From an uncultured beta proteobacterium (GTDB lineage: Bacteria > Pseudomonadota > Gammaproteobacteria > Burkholderiales > Burkholderiaceae_C), in contig CAIRBF010000010.1 in the NCBI GenBank assembly GCA_903876715.1, forward strand, positions 1-39,247: DNA of 39,247 nt, in the 5' to 3' direction. Every line of letters starts with the position of its first letter. Position 1 is the stretch's first letter. Below the pieces are notes generated by a model. The model was given only the letters and a program-made list of their open reading frames with translations, made no database searches and was not told the origin of the DNA. The translations under genes and the position numbers were made by a program. Positions 1-10,544 of this stretch are shown here, one piece after another.

Positions 1-2066
1 CCCTTGTCGTCGGCCTCCAGCACCTTGACGCGCAGGACCTGCCCTTCCTTGACGTAGTCGCCGACCTTCTCGACCCGCTCGTTGGCGATCTGCGAGATGT
101 GCAGCAGCCCGTCGCGGCCCGGCAGGATCTGGACGATCGCACCGAACTCCAGGATCTTCAGCACGGTGCCTTCGTAGACCTTGCCGATCTCGACCTCGGC
201 CGTCAGGTCCTCGATGCGCTTGCGCGCCCGGGCAGCGGCTTCGGCGTCGATCGCGGCGATGGTGATGTCGCCAGTGTCCTTGATGTCGATCGTGGTGCCG
301 GTCTCTTCCGTGATCGCACGGATGGTGGCGCCGCCCTTGCCGATCACGTCGCGGATCCGCTCGGGGTTGATCTTCATCGTGTACATGCGCGGCGCGAAGT
401 CGGAGAGCTCCGCACGCGCACCGCCGATCGCCGACACCATCTTCTCGAGGATGTGCAGGCGGGCCTCGCGGGCCTGGGCCAGCGCGACCTGCATGATCTC
501 CTTGGTGATGCCCTGGATCTTGATGTCCATCTGCAGGGCGGTGATGCCGGCGTCGGTGCCGGCCACCTTGAAGTCCATGTCGCCGAGGTGGTCCTCGTCG
601 CCCAGGATGTCGGTCAGCACCGCGAAGCGGTTGCCGTCCTTGATCAGGCCCATCGCGATGCCGGCCACGTGCGCCTTCATCGGCACGCCGGCGTCCATCA
701 GCGCGAGGCAGCCGCCGCAGACCGAGGCCATCGACGACGAGCCATTGCTCTCCGTGATCTCGCTGACGACGCGCAGCACGTAGGGGAAGTCCTCCTTCGA
801 AGGCAGCGCGGCCACGAGGGCGCGCTTGGCAAGGCGGCCGTGGCCGATTTCGCGCCGCTTCGGACTGCCCACGCGACCCGTCTCGCCGGTGGCGAACGGG
901 GGCATGTTGTAGTGCAGCATGAAGCGGTCTTCGAAGTCCCCCGCCAGCGCGTCGATGCGCTGCGCATCGCGCTCGGTACCGAGAGTGGCCACTGCCAGGG
1001 CCTGGGTCTCTCCCCGAGTGAACAGCGCCGAGCCGTGAGTGCGCGGCAGCACCGAGGTCCGGATCTCGATCGGACGCACGGTGCGCGTATCGCGCCCATC
1101 GATACGGGGCTCGCCCGCAAGGATCTGGCTGCGCACGATGCGCGCCTCGATCTCGAACAGCAGCGCCTCGACCTTGACCTCGTCGTACGCGGCACCCTCA
1201 GCCTTCAAAGCGGCCTTGGTCGCAGCGTACGCCTCACGGCAGGCCTGGGTGCGGGCCTGCTTGCTGCGGATCTGATAGGCCGCGCGCAGCGACTCTTCGG
1301 CCAGCGCGTTCAACTTCGCGATGAAGACCTCGTCCTTGGCCGGCGGCGTCCAGGTGCCCGCCGACAGCCACTCCGCCTTGCCGGCTTCGCGGACGAGTTC
1401 ATGGATGGCGTCGATGGCCACCTTGCCCTGGTCGTGGCCGAAGACCACAGCGCCGAGCATGATCTCCTCGGTGAGTTGATCAGCCTCGGACTCCACCATC
1501 AGTACCGCAGCCTCGGTGCCGGCCACCACGAGGTCGAGCTTGCTGTTGGCAAGCTCGGACTTGCCCGGATTCAGGACATATCCGCCGTTGACGTAGCCCA
1601 CGCGGGCGGCACCTATCGGACCGTTGAAGGGGATGCCGCTGACCGACAGCGCGGCGCTGGAAGCGATCAACGCCGCGATGTCGGCCTGCACGTCCGGATT
1701 CAGGCTGAGGACATGGACGACGACCTGCACCTCGTTGAAGAAGCCGTCCGGGAACAGCGGGCGAATCGGACGATCGATCAGGCGGCTGGTGAGCGTCTCG
1801 AGCTCGCTCGGGCGACCTTCACGCTTGAAGAAGCTGCCCGGGATCTTGCCAGCGGCGTACGTTTTCTCCAGGTAGTCGACGGTCAGCGGGAAGAAATCCT
1901 GTCCCGGCTTGGCGTTCTTGGCAGCGACGACCGTGGCCAGCACAACCGTGCCCTCGATGTCGACGAGTACGGCTCCGGTGGACTGGCGGGCGATCTCGCC
2001 CGTCTCCATCGTGACGCGGTGCGGGCCCCATTGGAAGGTCTTGACAACCTTGTTGAACATGCTCAT
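1..2066 (-). CDS. pnp: Polynucleotide phosphorylase, 3' end cut off by the window
   Basis: 3'-5' exoribonuclease of the RNA degradosome that degrades RNA phosphorolytically. I translated this frame by hand: it starts [18 protein letters not shown] and stays open to base 1, about 688 residues. Two RNase PH-like domains are visible; the second carries the conserved block [12 protein letters not shown] followed by [12 protein letters not shown]. The KH domain follows ([20 protein letters not shown]), then most of an S1 domain ([18 protein letters not shown]). The family is about 700-750 residues long, so only the S1 end and C-terminal tail are missing. The start has a GGAG ribosome binding site about 9 nt upstream; a second in-frame ATG lies two codons later. 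It follows rpsO on the same strand, the classic rpsO-pnp order, with a long hairpin in between that suggests autoregulation. Confidence 0.97.
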   Translation of the reverse strand, partial: MSMFNKVVKTFQWGPHRVTMETGEIARQSTGAVLVDIEGTVVLATVVAAKNAKPGQDFFPLTVDYLEKTYAAGKIPGSFFKREGRPSELETLTSRLIDRPIRPLFPDGFFNEVQVVVHVLSLNPDVQADIAALIASSAALSVSGIPFNGPIGAARVGYVNGGYVLNPGKSELANSKLDLVVAGTEAAVLMVESEADQLTEEIMLGAVVFGHDQGKVAIDAIHELVREAGKAEWLSAGTWTPPAKDEVFIAKLNALAEESLRAAYQIRSKQARTQACREAYAATKAALKAEGAAYDEVKVEALLFEIEARIVRSQILAGEPRIDGRDTRTVRPIEIRTSVLPRTHGSALFTRGETQALAVATLGTERDAQRIDALAGDFEDRFMLHYNMPPFATGETGRVGSPKRREIGHGRLAKRALVAALPSKEDFPYVLRVVSEITESNGSSSMASVCGGCLALMDAGVPMKAHVAGIAMGLIKDGNRFAVLTDILGDEDHLGDMDFKVAGTDAGITALQMDIKIQGITKEIMQVALAQAREARLHILEKMVSAIGGARAELSDFAPRMYTMKINPERIRDVIGKGGATIRAITEETGTTIDIKDTGDITIAAIDAEAAARARKRIEDLTAEVEIGKVYEGTVLKILEFGAIVQILPGRDGLLHISQIANERVEKVGDYVKEGQVLRVKVLEADDK

Positions 2067-2142
2067 GGCATTGACTCCGTGGTGTCGGCGCGCATAGGCC
2101 CTGCGCCTTCGGGCCGGAGGCGTCGAGCGACGGCAGCAATGC

Positions 2143-2205
2143 CATTCCAGGGCGACTGACTTTCGGCGCGCGCCCTCTGGCACGCGGTCGAGCCGCCTTG
2201 GAATG
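2143..2205 (-). promoter_or_regulatory. Long imperfect hairpin in the pnp leader, candidate RNase III / PNPase autoregulatory site
   Basis: Bases 2143-2160 and 2187-2205 form an imperfect inverted repeat. Read as minus-strand RNA they give about 16 Watson-Crick pairs, one G-U pair, one mismatch and one bulge, closing a 26-nt loop that itself contains the palindrome GGCGCGCGCC. It lies 77 nt upstream of the pnp start. In Escherichia coli, pnp is autoregulated through RNase III cleavage of a long duplex at this same place in the rpsO-pnp intergenic region. The structure is seen in the sequence; the function is inferred from that parallel. Confidence 0.5.
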
Positions 2206-2299
2206 ACACAGCAGTTGCCCCTGCCCGCATCGTCTCCGAGGCGCCCGGCACGGCTGATGACAGCACGCGCCGGGGCGCCATGATGGGTACTTGGATGAC

Positions 2300-2569
2300 T
2301 TACTTGCGCAGACCCAGCTTCTGGATCAGGCCCGTGTAACGTTCGGCATCCTTGCCCTTCAGGTAGGACAACAGACGCTTGCGCTGGTTGACCAACTTGA
2401 GCAGGCCACGCCGCCCATGGTGGTCCTTGACGTGGGCCTTGAAGTGCGGCGTCAGCTCGTTGATGCGCGCCGTCAGCAGCGCAACCTGCACTTCGGGGGA
2501 ACCCGTGTCGGCAGCGCCGCGGGCGTGCGCCTTGATCACTTCGGCCTTCTGGGAGATATCCATGGTCAT
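2300..2569 (-). CDS. rpsO: 30S ribosomal protein S15
   Basis: Primary 16S rRNA-binding protein of the small subunit platform. The 89-residue product has the full S15 signature: the [16 protein letters not shown] block (residues 21-36), [21 protein letters not shown] (about 49-69), and a C-terminal [12 protein letters not shown]. Length equals the family norm of 89. A second in-frame ATG two codons downstream (MDISQK) could also start it. It lies 233 bp upstream of pnp on the same strand, so the two are probably co-transcribed. An S15 translational operator upstream is possible but I could not recognise one. Confidence 0.97.
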   Translation of the reverse strand: MTMDISQKAEVIKAHARGAADTGSPEVQVALLTARINELTPHFKAHVKDHHGRRGLLKLVNQRKRLLSYLKGKDAERYTGLIQKLGLRK

Positions 2570-2752
2570 CGCGATTTCCTGGTGGGGCCGGATGGCCGCG
2601 ATGACGCTGACCCGAGACGGGCCTGCGGCGCGGTTTCCGGTGCCTTGCGGCGTCCTGACTTGCGAACGCAGGTGAAACCAACCCGCGCCGTGCTGCGTTG
2701 TTTCCCACCAATGCCCGGAACTTACGCGCCGATCAATTCGGGAAACCTGCGG

Positions 2753-2758
2753 ATTCTA
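2753..2758 (-). promoter_or_regulatory. Candidate -10 element upstream of rpsO
   Basis: The minus strand reads TAGAAT in the context CTAGAATCC, directly after the stop of the upstream aminotransferase gene. The same context recurs before other genes in this window. No convincing -35 hexamer lies 16-18 bp upstream, so support is the -10 and its position only. Confidence 0.3.
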
Positions 2759-2760
2759 GC

Positions 2761-3912
2761 TTAGAGGCGCTGCAATGCTCGGGCCAGCCGATGCACCCCT
2801 TCGTCCAGCCGGTCCAGATCGCGCGAGGCGAAGCACCAGCGCAACCAACCCTCGCCCTCGGGCCCGAATGCCGCCCCGGGCGCCAGACCGAGGCCATGAT
2901 CAGCCACGAGCTGCTTCGCAAAGGCAAGCGAATCGTGCACGCCCTCGGCCCGCAGAAAGGCATACATGCCGCCTTCGGGCGAAGCGGCCGTCACGCCCGG
3001 CAGCTGCGCCAGGCCGGCGATCAGGCGGTCGCGGCAGGACTGCATGTGCTCGCGCAGGCGCGGCACCGACGCGGCGGCGCCGTCGAGGGCGGCCATCGCG
3101 CCGCGCTGAACGAACACCGGGGCGCAGGAGTTGTTGAACTCGAGCAGCTTGCCCAAGGCGTCCGCATACCCCTGGGGTACGACCATCCAGCCCAGACGCC
3201 AGCCGGTCATCAAGAAACTCTTGGAGAAGCTCTGCACGACAACGACGCGGTCTTCGTCTGTGGCGGCGTCGAGGAAGCTCGGCGCTGCGGCGGCGGGCCC
3301 GTAGTACAGGCGCTCGTAGACTTCGTCAGAGACGATCCACGTGCCAGTGGACCGGCAGTGCGCGAGGATGGCCTCGATTTCGTCGCGACGCAGCGTCCAA
3401 CCGGTGGGATTGTTCGGGGCGTTCACGAGCAGCACTCGGGTGCCTGGACCGACCGCTGCGCGCAGTTGGTCTAGATCAAGCTGCCAGCGGCCTTGGTGCG
3501 GACGCAAGGCGAGGCGCCGTACGTGCGCGCCCAGGATCTGCGGCTGCGCGGTCAGGTTGGGCCACACCGGAGTCACGGCGACCACCTCGTCGCCAGGACT
3601 GGCCAGCATCTGCATCGCCAGCATCAGCGCAGTCACGCCAGAAGAAGTCACGGCCACACGGCCGACATCGACCGCCGGGTGCAGCCCCCCGATATAGCTG
3701 GCGATTGCGTCCCGCAGCGCGGGCAGGCCTAGGTTGTGGGCGTAAAAGGTCTCGCCGCCGCGCAGCGACCGCTCGGCAGCCTCGCGCACCGGCTGCGGCG
3801 TCACCTCATCGCTTTCGCCGAACCAGAAGGCCAGAACGTCGGGCCGGCCCATGGCCGCATTGGCAACTTCGCGGATCAGGGAACCCGGCAGGGCCTGGAT
3901 GGCTGCTCGCAT
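2761..3912 (-). CDS. PLP-dependent class I/II aminotransferase
   Basis: Fold-type I aminotransferase of 383 residues. Visible motifs: NAPNNPTG at 164-171 with the cofactor-contacting Asn, SDEVYERL at about 195-202 with the PLP Asp, and SFSKSFLMTGWRLGW with the Schiff-base Lys at 231. The conserved C-terminal substrate Arg is probably in LRWCFA. The frame is open 50 codons further upstream, but the start MRAAIQALPGSLIREV is chosen because homology-like sequence begins there and the longer N-terminus is arginine-rich shadow sequence overlapping tsaD. Substrate is not readable; AspC-like, alanine and arginine-pyruvate type enzymes share these motifs. It starts 23 bp after the tsaD stop on the same strand, so it may be co-transcribed with it. 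Confidence 0.88.
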   Translation of the reverse strand: MRAAIQALPGSLIREVANAAMGRPDVLAFWFGESDEVTPQPVREAAERSLRGGETFYAHNLGLPALRDAIASYIGGLHPAVDVGRVAVTSSGVTALMLAMQMLASPGDEVVAVTPVWPNLTAQPQILGAHVRRLALRPHQGRWQLDLDQLRAAVGPGTRVLLVNAPNNPTGWTLRRDEIEAILAHCRSTGTWIVSDEVYERLYYGPAAAAPSFLDAATDEDRVVVVQSFSKSFLMTGWRLGWMVVPQGYADALGKLLEFNNSCAPVFVQRGAMAALDGAAASVPRLREHMQSCRDRLIAGLAQLPGVTAASPEGGMYAFLRAEGVHDSLAFAKQLVADHGLGLAPGAAFGPEGEGWLRWCFASRDLDRLDEGVHRLARALQRL

Positions 3913-3935
3913 GGATTTTCGGGCCTCAAGCCCCC

Positions 3936-4970
3936 TCAGTGGATGTCCTGCAGCGGCCAGCGGGGCCGCACGTCGAACGCTTCGGCCGACTGGCCCGCAG
4001 CAAGGCCGGCCTGCACGCGCATCGCCGCAGCCAGAGCGATCATCGCGCCATTGTCGGTGCACAGCTCGAATTCAGGGTAATGCACCCGGACACCGACCCG
4101 GCCGCACGCCTGCCCAAGCCGGCGTCGCAACTCGGCGTTGGCACCCACCCCGCCCGCGACGACGAGCCGCTGCAGCCCGGTCCGCTGCAGCGCAGCCATG
4201 GCCTTGGCCGCGAGCACATCGACAATGGCGGCCTGCGTCGCGGCGGCGAGGTCGGCCAGCGCCTGCGGCGCCGGCGTCGGGCCGAGCTTGCGATGCTGCG
4301 TCATCACCGCCGTTTTCAGGCCGGCGAAGGAAAAATCCAGGCCTGCGCTGTGCAGCAGCGGACGTGGCAGGTGAAAAGCATCAGGGCGGCCACGCTGCGC
4401 CTGACGCGACAGCGCCGGCCCGCCCGGATAGCCCAGCCCCATCAGCTTGGCCGACTTGTCGAAGGCTTCACCGGCGGCATCGTCGATCGTCTCGCCCAGC
4501 AGTTCGTAGCGCCCTACCCCATCCACGCGCATCAACTGGGTATGGCCGCCAGAGACCAGCAGCGCGACGAAGGGGAAGTCCGGAGGGTCTGCCGACAGGA
4601 ACGGCGACAGCAGGTGGCCCTCGAGGTGATGCACGCCGAGCGTCGGCCGCTCCAAGGCCGCCGCCAGCGCCACCGCGTAGCCTGCGCCAACGAGCAATGC
4701 GCCGGCCAGGCCCGGCCCGCGTGTGAAGGCCACGAGATCGATGTCGCCGAGCGCGCACCCGGCACCGGCCAGCACGCGCTGCGTCAACGGGATCACGCGG
4801 CGGATGTGATCGCGCGAGGCGAGTTCCGGCACGACGCCGCCGTAGGCCTCATGCATCGACACCTGGCTGTGCAGCGCGTGGGCGAGCAGCTTCGGCACGC
4901 CCACTGCGGCGCACTCCACCAGCGCGACACCCGTCTCGTCGCAAGAAGACTCAACGCCCAGGACCTTCAC
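3936..4970 (-). CDS. tsaD: tRNA N6-threonylcarbamoyladenosine transferase subunit TsaD
   Basis: Catalytic subunit that transfers the threonylcarbamoyl group to A37 of ANN-decoding tRNAs, with TsaB/TsaE/TsaC (not in the window). The protein opens with [18 protein letters not shown], the Kae1/TsaD signature. The metal-binding HHLEGH motif is at residues 114-119 and the nucleotide loop LVSGGHTQL follows. I use a GTG start at 4970 (344 residues) because it matches the family N-terminus exactly; an ATG 14 codons upstream would add a non-conserved extension. It sits 60 bp after fdx, the last gene of the ISC cluster. Confidence 0.96.
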   Translation of the reverse strand: MKVLGVESSCDETGVALVECAAVGVPKLLAHALHSQVSMHEAYGGVVPELASRDHIRRVIPLTQRVLAGAGCALGDIDLVAFTRGPGLAGALLVGAGYAVALAAALERPTLGVHHLEGHLLSPFLSADPPDFPFVALLVSGGHTQLMRVDGVGRYELLGETIDDAAGEAFDKSAKLMGLGYPGGPALSRQAQRGRPDAFHLPRPLLHSAGLDFSFAGLKTAVMTQHRKLGPTPAPQALADLAAATQAAIVDVLAAKAMAALQRTGLQRLVVAGGVGANAELRRRLGQACGRVGVRVHYPEFELCTDNGAMIALAAAMRVQAGLAAGQSAEAFDVRPRWPLQDIH

Positions 4971-5030
4971 GTCGACGCCCGACAGACCCCACTCAGTACA
5001 GCGGCCACGCACAGCCGGGGCGGCGTGGGT

Positions 5031-5369
5031 TCAGTGCTTCTCGCGCGCATGGTTGATCGAATACTTGGGGATTTCGATCGTGACGTCGCGGTCGGACAGG
5101 ATGGCCTGGCAGGACAGACGCGACGTCGGAGTCAGTCCCCAGGCGCGGTCGAGCAGGTCCTCTTCCACCTCGTCGAGTTCGCCGAGTGAAGCGTAGCCCT
5201 CTCGGACGATGACGTGGCAGGTGGTGCAGGCGCAGCTCATCTCGCAGGCGTGCTCGATGGCGATGCCATTGTCGAGCAAGGCCTCGCACACCGAAGCGCC
5301 GCGCGGCGCCACGATCGTGTCACCCTCGGGGCAGTACTCGGCGTGGGGCAGGATGCGAATGACCGGCAT
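5031..5369 (-). CDS. fdx: ISC-type [2Fe-2S] ferredoxin
   Basis: Adrenodoxin-like ferredoxin that supplies electrons for cluster assembly on IscU. The 112-residue product begins MPVIRILPHAEYCPEG. Cluster ligands C42, C48, C51 and C87 fall in ACEMSCACTTC and SRLSCQA, at the same positions as in E. coli Fdx. An alternative ATG at 5417 overlaps the hscA stop and would add 16 residues; translational coupling there is possible, but homologs support the shorter form. Last gene of the iscRSUA-hscBA-fdx order. No iscX gene follows. Confidence 0.95.
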   Translation of the reverse strand: MPVIRILPHAEYCPEGDTIVAPRGASVCEALLDNGIAIEHACEMSCACTTCHVIVREGYASLGELDEVEEDLLDRAWGLTPTSRLSCQAILSDRDVTIEIPKYSINHAREKH

Positions 5370-5416
5370 GGGAAGATTCAGTGTGGCGTTGTTGCGGATG
5401 GGATCGCGTGGCGTCA

Positions 5417-7273
5417 TCAGACATCGTCGACGCGCCGTCCGGCCAGAGCCGCGCGGATGCCGCGGTTCATGCGCGCTGCAGCGAAGGCTTCCGTGCCCTG
5501 CGCCAGGGCCTGGACCGCGTCGTCGATGGCCTGCGCGTCTTCGCCGCGGGCCACCTCGATCGCCGCCAGCAGCAGGGTCTCGATCCCGGCCAGTTCCTCG
5601 CGGTCGAGCAGGTCGCCGTCAGCCGCCAGCGCCGAGCGTGTGGCCAGCGCCATGCGCTCGGCCTCGACCCTCGCCTCGCGCAGCTTGCGCGCATGCATGT
5701 CATCCTCGGCGTGAGCGAAGCCTTCGCGCAACATGCGCGCAACCTCGTCGTCGCCCAGACCATAGCTGGGCTTGACCGCCACCGAGGCCTCGACCCCGGA
5801 GCCCAGTTCGCGTGCGGAAACCGACAGCAGCCCATCGGCATCGACCTGGAAACTCACGCGGATGCGAGCTGCACCGGCGGCCATCGGCGGGATGCCGCGC
5901 AGTTCGAACCGTGCCAGGCTGCGGCAGTCGGACACGAGGTCACGCTCGCCCTGGACCACGTGGATCGCCATGGCAGTCTGGCCGTCCTGGAAGGTCGTGA
6001 AGTCCTGCGCCTTGGCCACCGGGATCGTGGTGTTGCGCTCGATCACGCGCTCCACGATGCCACCCATGGTCTCCAGGCCCAGGGACAGCGGGATCACGTC
6101 CAGCAGAAGGATGCCGCCGTCGCGGGTGTGTCCCGCCAGTGAGTGGGCCTGGAGCGCAGCGCCGATGGCCACGACCTCGTCCGGGTTGACATTGATCAGC
6201 GGCTCGCGACCGAACTGCGCGGCCACCGCCGCGCGCACGGCTGGCATGCGCGTCGAGCCACCGACCAGCACAACGCCCTGCACATCGTCGCGCGCTACGC
6301 GGGCGTCGCGCAGCACCTTGCGCACGCTGGACAGCGTGCGCTCCACCAGCGGCCGGGTCAGGGTGTCGAACTGTTCCCGGCTCACGGTCAATTCGAGCGC
6401 GCGGCCGTCGACGACGCAACCCAGCGTCGCAGGGCTGGCGCTGCTGAGCGTCTCCTTCGCCGCCCGTGCCGCCACCAGGACCGCACGGCGGTCGCGTGCA
6501 CTGGAGGCGTGCAGGCCGGCACCGGCCAGCGCCCACTGGGCCAGCGCGTCGTCGAAGTCATCACCCCCGAGCGCTGCATCGCCCCCGGTGGCCACTACCT
6601 CGAACACGCCCCGCGTCAGGCGCAGCAACGAAATGTCGAACGTGCCACCGCCCAAGTCGTAGACGGCGTAGAGGCCTTCGCTGCCGTTCTCCAGGCCGTA
6701 GGCGACTGCCGCGGCTGTGGGCTCGTTGATCAAGCGCAGCACGTTCAGGCCGGCGAGCTGGGCGGCGTCCTTCGTCGCCTGGCGCTGCGCGTCGTCGAAG
6801 TAGGCCGGCACGGTGATGACCGCACCGAAGATGTCGTCATCGAAGGTGTCCTCGGCACGCTGCCGCAAGGCTGCCAGGATCTCCGCCGAGACCTCCACGG
6901 GCGACTTTTCGCCCTCACGTGTGACCACCGCAACCATGCCAGGACGGTCGACGAACCGATAAGGGAGCTTCTCGTGGCCAGGGATGTCGGCCAGCGTGCG
7001 GCCCATGAAGCGCTTGACCGAGGCGATCGTGTTCTCGGCGTCCTCGGCCTGCGCCGCGCGCGCGGCAACCCCGATCTGTCGCCGTCCACCATCCAGATAG
7101 CGAACGACCGAAGGCAGGATGACCGCGCCATCGGCGTCGGGCAGGCACTCGGCCACCCCGTGGCGCACCGCCGCCACGAGCGAATGGGTCGTACCCAGGT
7201 CGATGCCTACGGCCACCCGACGCTGATGAGGATCAGGTGCGGCGCCAGGTTCGGAAATCTGCAAAAGAGCCAT
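5417..7273 (-). CDS. hscA: Fe-S cluster assembly chaperone HscA (Hsp70 family)
   Basis: Specialised Hsp70 ATPase that acts with HscB on IscU to release clusters. 618 residues, close to E. coli HscA (616). The phosphate-1 loop GIDLGTTHS is at 23-31, followed by [16 protein letters not shown], the phosphate-2 block [13 protein letters not shown] and the adenosine motif [14 protein letters not shown]. The substrate-binding domain begins around [14 protein letters not shown], and a helical lid ends the protein. It lies 21 bp downstream of hscB. Confidence 0.97.
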   Translation of the reverse strand: MALLQISEPGAAPDPHQRRVAVGIDLGTTHSLVAAVRHGVAECLPDADGAVILPSVVRYLDGGRRQIGVAARAAQAEDAENTIASVKRFMGRTLADIPGHEKLPYRFVDRPGMVAVVTREGEKSPVEVSAEILAALRQRAEDTFDDDIFGAVITVPAYFDDAQRQATKDAAQLAGLNVLRLINEPTAAAVAYGLENGSEGLYAVYDLGGGTFDISLLRLTRGVFEVVATGGDAALGGDDFDDALAQWALAGAGLHASSARDRRAVLVAARAAKETLSSASPATLGCVVDGRALELTVSREQFDTLTRPLVERTLSSVRKVLRDARVARDDVQGVVLVGGSTRMPAVRAAVAAQFGREPLINVNPDEVVAIGAALQAHSLAGHTRDGGILLLDVIPLSLGLETMGGIVERVIERNTTIPVAKAQDFTTFQDGQTAMAIHVVQGERDLVSDCRSLARFELRGIPPMAAGAARIRVSFQVDADGLLSVSARELGSGVEASVAVKPSYGLGDDEVARMLREGFAHAEDDMHARKLREARVEAERMALATRSALAADGDLLDREELAGIETLLLAAIEVARGEDAQAIDDAVQALAQGTEAFAAARMNRGIRAALAGRRVDDV

Positions 7274-7294
7274 GACGGGAGAGGGTTCCTATGC

Positions 7295-7813
7295 TCAGGC
7301 GTCGAGGACTTCGAGCCGGCGGTTGATGTCCTCGCGGAATCGGCCAACGAACATCAGCGCGCGCACCGTGGCCGCGGCCAAACGGGCGTCAAGCACCTCG
7401 TCGATTTCGCGCCCGAGCCGCTCGAGCAACGCACGCTCACGCTGGACCACTTCGCGGTCCAGAGCCTTTACAGACGTGGCGTCGCGCGCGTCTTCCAAGG
7501 CCTCCCGCCAGGCCATCTGCTCGAGCAGGAAATCCGGCGGCATGGCAGTGTTGCGCTCGGCGCCCACGTCGACACCCGCGAGCTCGCACAGGTAGGCACC
7601 ACGGCGCAACGGATCCCGCAGGCGCGTGTACGCCTCGTTGACGCGGACCGCCCACTGCATGGCCAGGCGCTGCGCTGCGGCGCCTTGCGCAGCGAAACGA
7701 TCAGGGTGGACCTCGGCTTGCAGGGCCCGCCAACGCGTATCGAGCGCAGCCCGGTCCAGCGCATGCTGACGCGGAAAGCCGAAAAGCGTGAAATCGTCGT
7801 CGTCGAGCTTCAT
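7295..7813 (-). CDS. hscB: Fe-S cluster assembly co-chaperone HscB
   Basis: J-domain protein that delivers IscU to HscA and stimulates its ATPase. The 172-residue protein opens MKLDDDDFTLFGFPRQHALD, with the J-domain motif HPDRF in the N-terminal half (VHPDRFAAQG) and the conserved segment VNEAYTRLRDPLRRGAYLCEL. The C-terminal half (about 85-170) is the helical IscU-binding bundle, including MPPDFLLEQMAWRE. Length is typical (171 in E. coli). Operon member between iscA and hscA, with 64 bp to iscA. Confidence 0.97.
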   Translation of the reverse strand: MKLDDDDFTLFGFPRQHALDRAALDTRWRALQAEVHPDRFAAQGAAAQRLAMQWAVRVNEAYTRLRDPLRRGAYLCELAGVDVGAERNTAMPPDFLLEQMAWREALEDARDATSVKALDREVVQRERALLERLGREIDEVLDARLAAATVRALMFVGRFREDINRRLEVLDA

Positions 7814-7877
7814 CGGCGAGTTGGACAGGAAATGCGCGGAGAGGCCGCGCCTCGCCCGCGAGACCGAAACCGCGGCA

Positions 7878-8201
7878 TCAGACGCGGAAGGACTCTCCGC
7901 AACCGCAACGGTCCTTTTCGCGCGGGTTGTGGAACTTGAATCCCTCGTTCAAGCCCTCCCGCACGAAATCGAGCTCGGTGCCGTCCAGATAGGGCAGGCT
8001 CTTGGGGTCGACCAGCACCTTCACGCCATGCCCCTCGAAAACGACGTCGTCAGGCGTCACGTCGTCGGCATACTCGAGCTTGTAGGCCAGGCCCGAGCAG
8101 CCTGTGGTCTTCACCCCCAGGCGCACACCCACGCCCTTGCCCCGGCGAGCCAGGTATCGCGTCACGTGGCGCGCTGCGGACTCGGTCATCGTCACCGCCA
8201 T
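7878..8201 (-). CDS. iscA: Iron-sulfur cluster assembly protein IscA (A-type carrier)
   Basis: A-type carrier that passes clusters from IscU to apoproteins. 107 residues, same as E. coli IscA. The three conserved cysteines are C35 (TTGCSGLAY) and C99/C101 (DRCGCGESF). Start chosen at [13 protein letters not shown]: the frame is open 16 codons further into iscU, but homologs start here and a GGAG lies upstream. It follows iscU with a 16-nt gap. Confidence 0.96.
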   Translation of the reverse strand: MAVTMTESAARHVTRYLARRGKGVGVRLGVKTTGCSGLAYKLEYADDVTPDDVVFEGHGVKVLVDPKSLPYLDGTELDFVREGLNEGFKFHNPREKDRCGCGESFRV

Positions 8202-8217
8202 GAGCCTGGACTCCGAC

Positions 8218-8631
8218 TCAGTGCGCTGCCGAGGCGGCAGGCACGGCATCGCCGTGCTTGGCCTTGTAGTCGCTGACGGCGGCCTTGATCGCGTCCTCGG
8301 CCAGGATCGAGCAATGGATCTTGACCGGGGGCAGCGCCAGTTCCTGCGCGATCTGCGTATTCTTGATCGTCATCGCCTCGTCCAGCGTCTTGCCCTTGAC
8401 CCACTCGGTGACCAGAGAGCTCGACGCGATCGCAGAGCCGCAACCATAAGTCTTGAAGCGCGCGTCCTCGATCAATCCGGACTCTGGGTTGACCTTGATC
8501 TGCAGGCGCATGACGTCGCCGCAGGCCGGGGCGCCGACCATGCCAGTGCCTACGCTGTCATCGCCCTTGTCGAAGCTGCCGACATTGCGGGGGTTCTCGT
8601 AGTGGTCGATGACCTTGTCGCTGTATGCCAT
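8218..8631 (-). CDS. iscU: Fe-S cluster assembly scaffold IscU
   Basis: Scaffold on which [2Fe-2S] and [4Fe-4S] clusters are built with sulfur from IscS. 137 residues. Ligands are C37 (GAPACGDVM, with D39), C64 ([11 protein letters not shown]) and C107 ([11 protein letters not shown], with H106). The HscA recognition motif LPPVK is at 100-104. A strong ribosome binding site, GAGGAGG, precedes the ATG. The C-terminal tail is a few residues longer than in E. coli (128) and alanine-rich. Confidence 0.98.
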   Translation of the reverse strand: MAYSDKVIDHYENPRNVGSFDKGDDSVGTGMVGAPACGDVMRLQIKVNPESGLIEDARFKTYGCGSAIASSSLVTEWVKGKTLDEAMTIKNTQIAQELALPPVKIHCSILAEDAIKAAVSDYKAKHGDAVPAASAAH

Positions 8632-8671
8632 GGAAAAACCTCCTCGGTGCTCTTCTCTGGGATACGACGCT

Positions 8672-9886
8672 TCAGTGCGCCGTCCACTGAATGCTGTTCA
8701 GGTCGATACCGTCGCGGTACATGTCCCACAATGGGGAAAGCTCACGCAAGCGCGCCACCCGGTCCTGCAGCGTGCTCACCGCGTAATCGATGTCGGCCTC
8801 CGTCGTGAAGCGCCCTATCGTCATGCGCAGGCTGGAATGTGCAAGTTCGTCGCTGCGGCCCAGCGCGCGCAGCACGTAGCTGGGCTCGAGGCTGGCCGAA
8901 GTGCAGGCCGAGCCCGAGGACACCGCGAGGCCCTTGATGCCCATGATGAGCGACTCGCCTTCCACGAAGTTGAAAGACGCGTTCACGTTGTGCGGGACGC
9001 GCTTTTCGGGGTGTCCGTTGATGAAGACCTGATCGATCTGGCCGATGCCCGCCAACAGGCGACGCTGCAGCATGCGCACACGCTCGCTCTCGGTGCCCAT
9101 CTCCGCCAGGGCGATGCGGAAGGCCTCGCCCATGCCCACGCACTGGTGCGTGGGAAGCGTGCCCGAGCGCATCCCGCGCTCGTGACCGCCGCCGTGCATC
9201 TGCGCCTCCAGGCGGACACGGGGCTTGCGACGCACGTACAGCGCGCCGATACCCTTGGGTCCGTAGGTCTTGTGCGAGGCCAGGCTCATCAGGTCGACCG
9301 GCAGCGTGGTCATGTCGATACCGACCTTGCCGGTGGCCTGGGCCGCATCGACGTGCAGCACGATGCCGCGCTCGCGGCACAGGGCGCCGATGGCGGGCAT
9401 GTCCTGGATCACACCGATCTCGTTGTTGACCAGCATCACCGAGGCCAGGATGGTGTCGGGGCGCAAGGCGTCACGGAAGCGATCGAGGTCGAGCAGACCG
9501 TCCTCTTGCACGTCCAGATAGGTGACCTCGAAGCCCTGGCGCTCGAGTTCACGCATCGTGTCGAGCACCGCCTTGTGCTCGGTCTTGACCGTCACCAGGT
9601 GCTTGCCGCGCGAGGCATAGAAATGCGCCGCGCCCTTCAGCGCCAGGTTGTTGCTCTCGGTCGCGCCAGAAGTCCAGACGATCTCGCGCGGGTCGGCGTT
9701 GATGAGGGCGGCGACGTCGGCGCGTGCCTTCTCGACGGCCTCCTCCGCCTCCCAGCCCCAGGCGTGGCTGCGGGAGGCGGGGTTGCCGAAGTGCTCGCGC
9801 AGCCAGGGGATCATGGCGTCTACCACGCGCGGGTCCACCGGCGTCGTCGCGCCGTAGTCCATGTAGATCGGGAAATGCGGGGTCAT
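8672..9886 (-). CDS. iscS: Cysteine desulfurase IscS
   Basis: PLP enzyme that converts cysteine to alanine and hands persulfide sulfur to IscU and other acceptors. With the start at 9886 ([18 protein letters not shown]) it has 404 residues and numbers exactly like E. coli IscS: PLP Lys206 in [12 protein letters not shown] and catalytic Cys328 in [14 protein letters not shown] lies 9 nt before this ATG; two more in-frame ATGs upstream (the first at 9922, overlapping iscR) are less likely. One oddity is DYGATTP where most homologs have DYSATTP. Second gene of the ISC operon. Confidence 0.97.
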   Translation of the reverse strand: MTPHFPIYMDYGATTPVDPRVVDAMIPWLREHFGNPASRSHAWGWEAEEAVEKARADVAALINADPREIVWTSGATESNNLALKGAAHFYASRGKHLVTVKTEHKAVLDTMRELERQGFEVTYLDVQEDGLLDLDRFRDALRPDTILASVMLVNNEIGVIQDMPAIGALCRERGIVLHVDAAQATGKVGIDMTTLPVDLMSLASHKTYGPKGIGALYVRRKPRVRLEAQMHGGGHERGMRSGTLPTHQCVGMGEAFRIALAEMGTESERVRMLQRRLLAGIGQIDQVFINGHPEKRVPHNVNASFNFVEGESLIMGIKGLAVSSGSACTSASLEPSYVLRALGRSDELAHSSLRMTIGRFTTEADIDYAVSTLQDRVARLRELSPLWDMYRDGIDLNSIQWTAH

Positions 9887-9905
9887 GTCCATCAACTCCA
9901 GCGCG

Positions 9906-10439
9906 TCACTTCGAGAAGGCATTGCCCAAGGCGAAGACGGAATTCGGCGCTGTCACCTTGATAGGCTTGACCACGGGCTGGGTCGAGATGGCCCGCTTGA
10001 CAGGCGCCTCTTCGATCGAGACCCCCTTGGCGATCTGCTCATCGACCAGCCTCTTGAGCGAGATCGAATCCAGGAACTCGATCATCTTGGTATTCAGGCT
10101 GGTCCACAGGTCGTGCGTCATGCACTTGCCGGTGTCCTCGCCCATGCAATGCTCCTTGCCACCGCAGCCGGTGGCGTCGATGGGCTCGTCGACCGCCACG
10201 ATGATGTCGGCCACCGTGATCTCGGCCATGCTGCGGCCCAGCGAATAGCCGCCACCCGGGCCCCGGGTGCTCTCCACCAATTCGTGGCGCCTCAGCTTGC
10301 CGAACAACTGCTCCAGGTAGGACAGCGAGATCTGCTGACGCTGGCTGATCGCAGCCAGTGCAACCGGCCCGTTGTGAGAACGCAGGGCGAGATCGATCAT
10401 CGCCGTCACGGCGAATCGGCCCTTGGTGGTCAAACGCAT
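9906..10439 (-). CDS. iscR: Fe-S cluster-responsive regulator IscR (Rrf2 family)
   Basis: Winged-helix repressor of its own operon when it holds a [2Fe-2S] cluster. From the start [19 protein letters not shown] the product has 177 residues. The helix-turn-helix region is [25 protein letters not shown] (about 31-55), and the cluster region has C92, C98, C106 and H109, a C-x5-C-x7-C-x2-H spacing two residues wider than E. coli (C104, H107). GGGYSLGR is present. An upstream ATG (10463) would add eight residues. It leads the isc operon; iscS starts 19 nt after its stop. Confidence 0.96.
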   Translation of the reverse strand: MRLTTKGRFAVTAMIDLALRSHNGPVALAAISQRQQISLSYLEQLFGKLRRHELVESTRGPGGGYSLGRSMAEITVADIIVAVDEPIDATGCGGKEHCMGEDTGKCMTHDLWTSLNTKMIEFLDSISLKRLVDEQIAKGVSIEEAPVKRAISTQPVVKPIKVTAPNSVFALGNAFSK

Positions 10440-10544
10440 CGGAGGACTCCTGGCCGCAGTCACGGCGTTGGTGAGGACGACAAGCGAAAGTCAGCGGGTT
10501 TCGAACTGGCCTTCGGATGGGCAACTGCCCTTCCTGCACAAGTC

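Noticed and set aside
99..2159. 686-codon open frame on the plus strand opposite pnp
   Set aside because: Shadow of pnp caused by high-GC codon bias; no recognisable domain, and the minus strand has full PNPase homology.
4971..5030. iscX gene expected after fdx
   Set aside because: The 60-bp gap is too small and no IscX-like sequence exists nearby.
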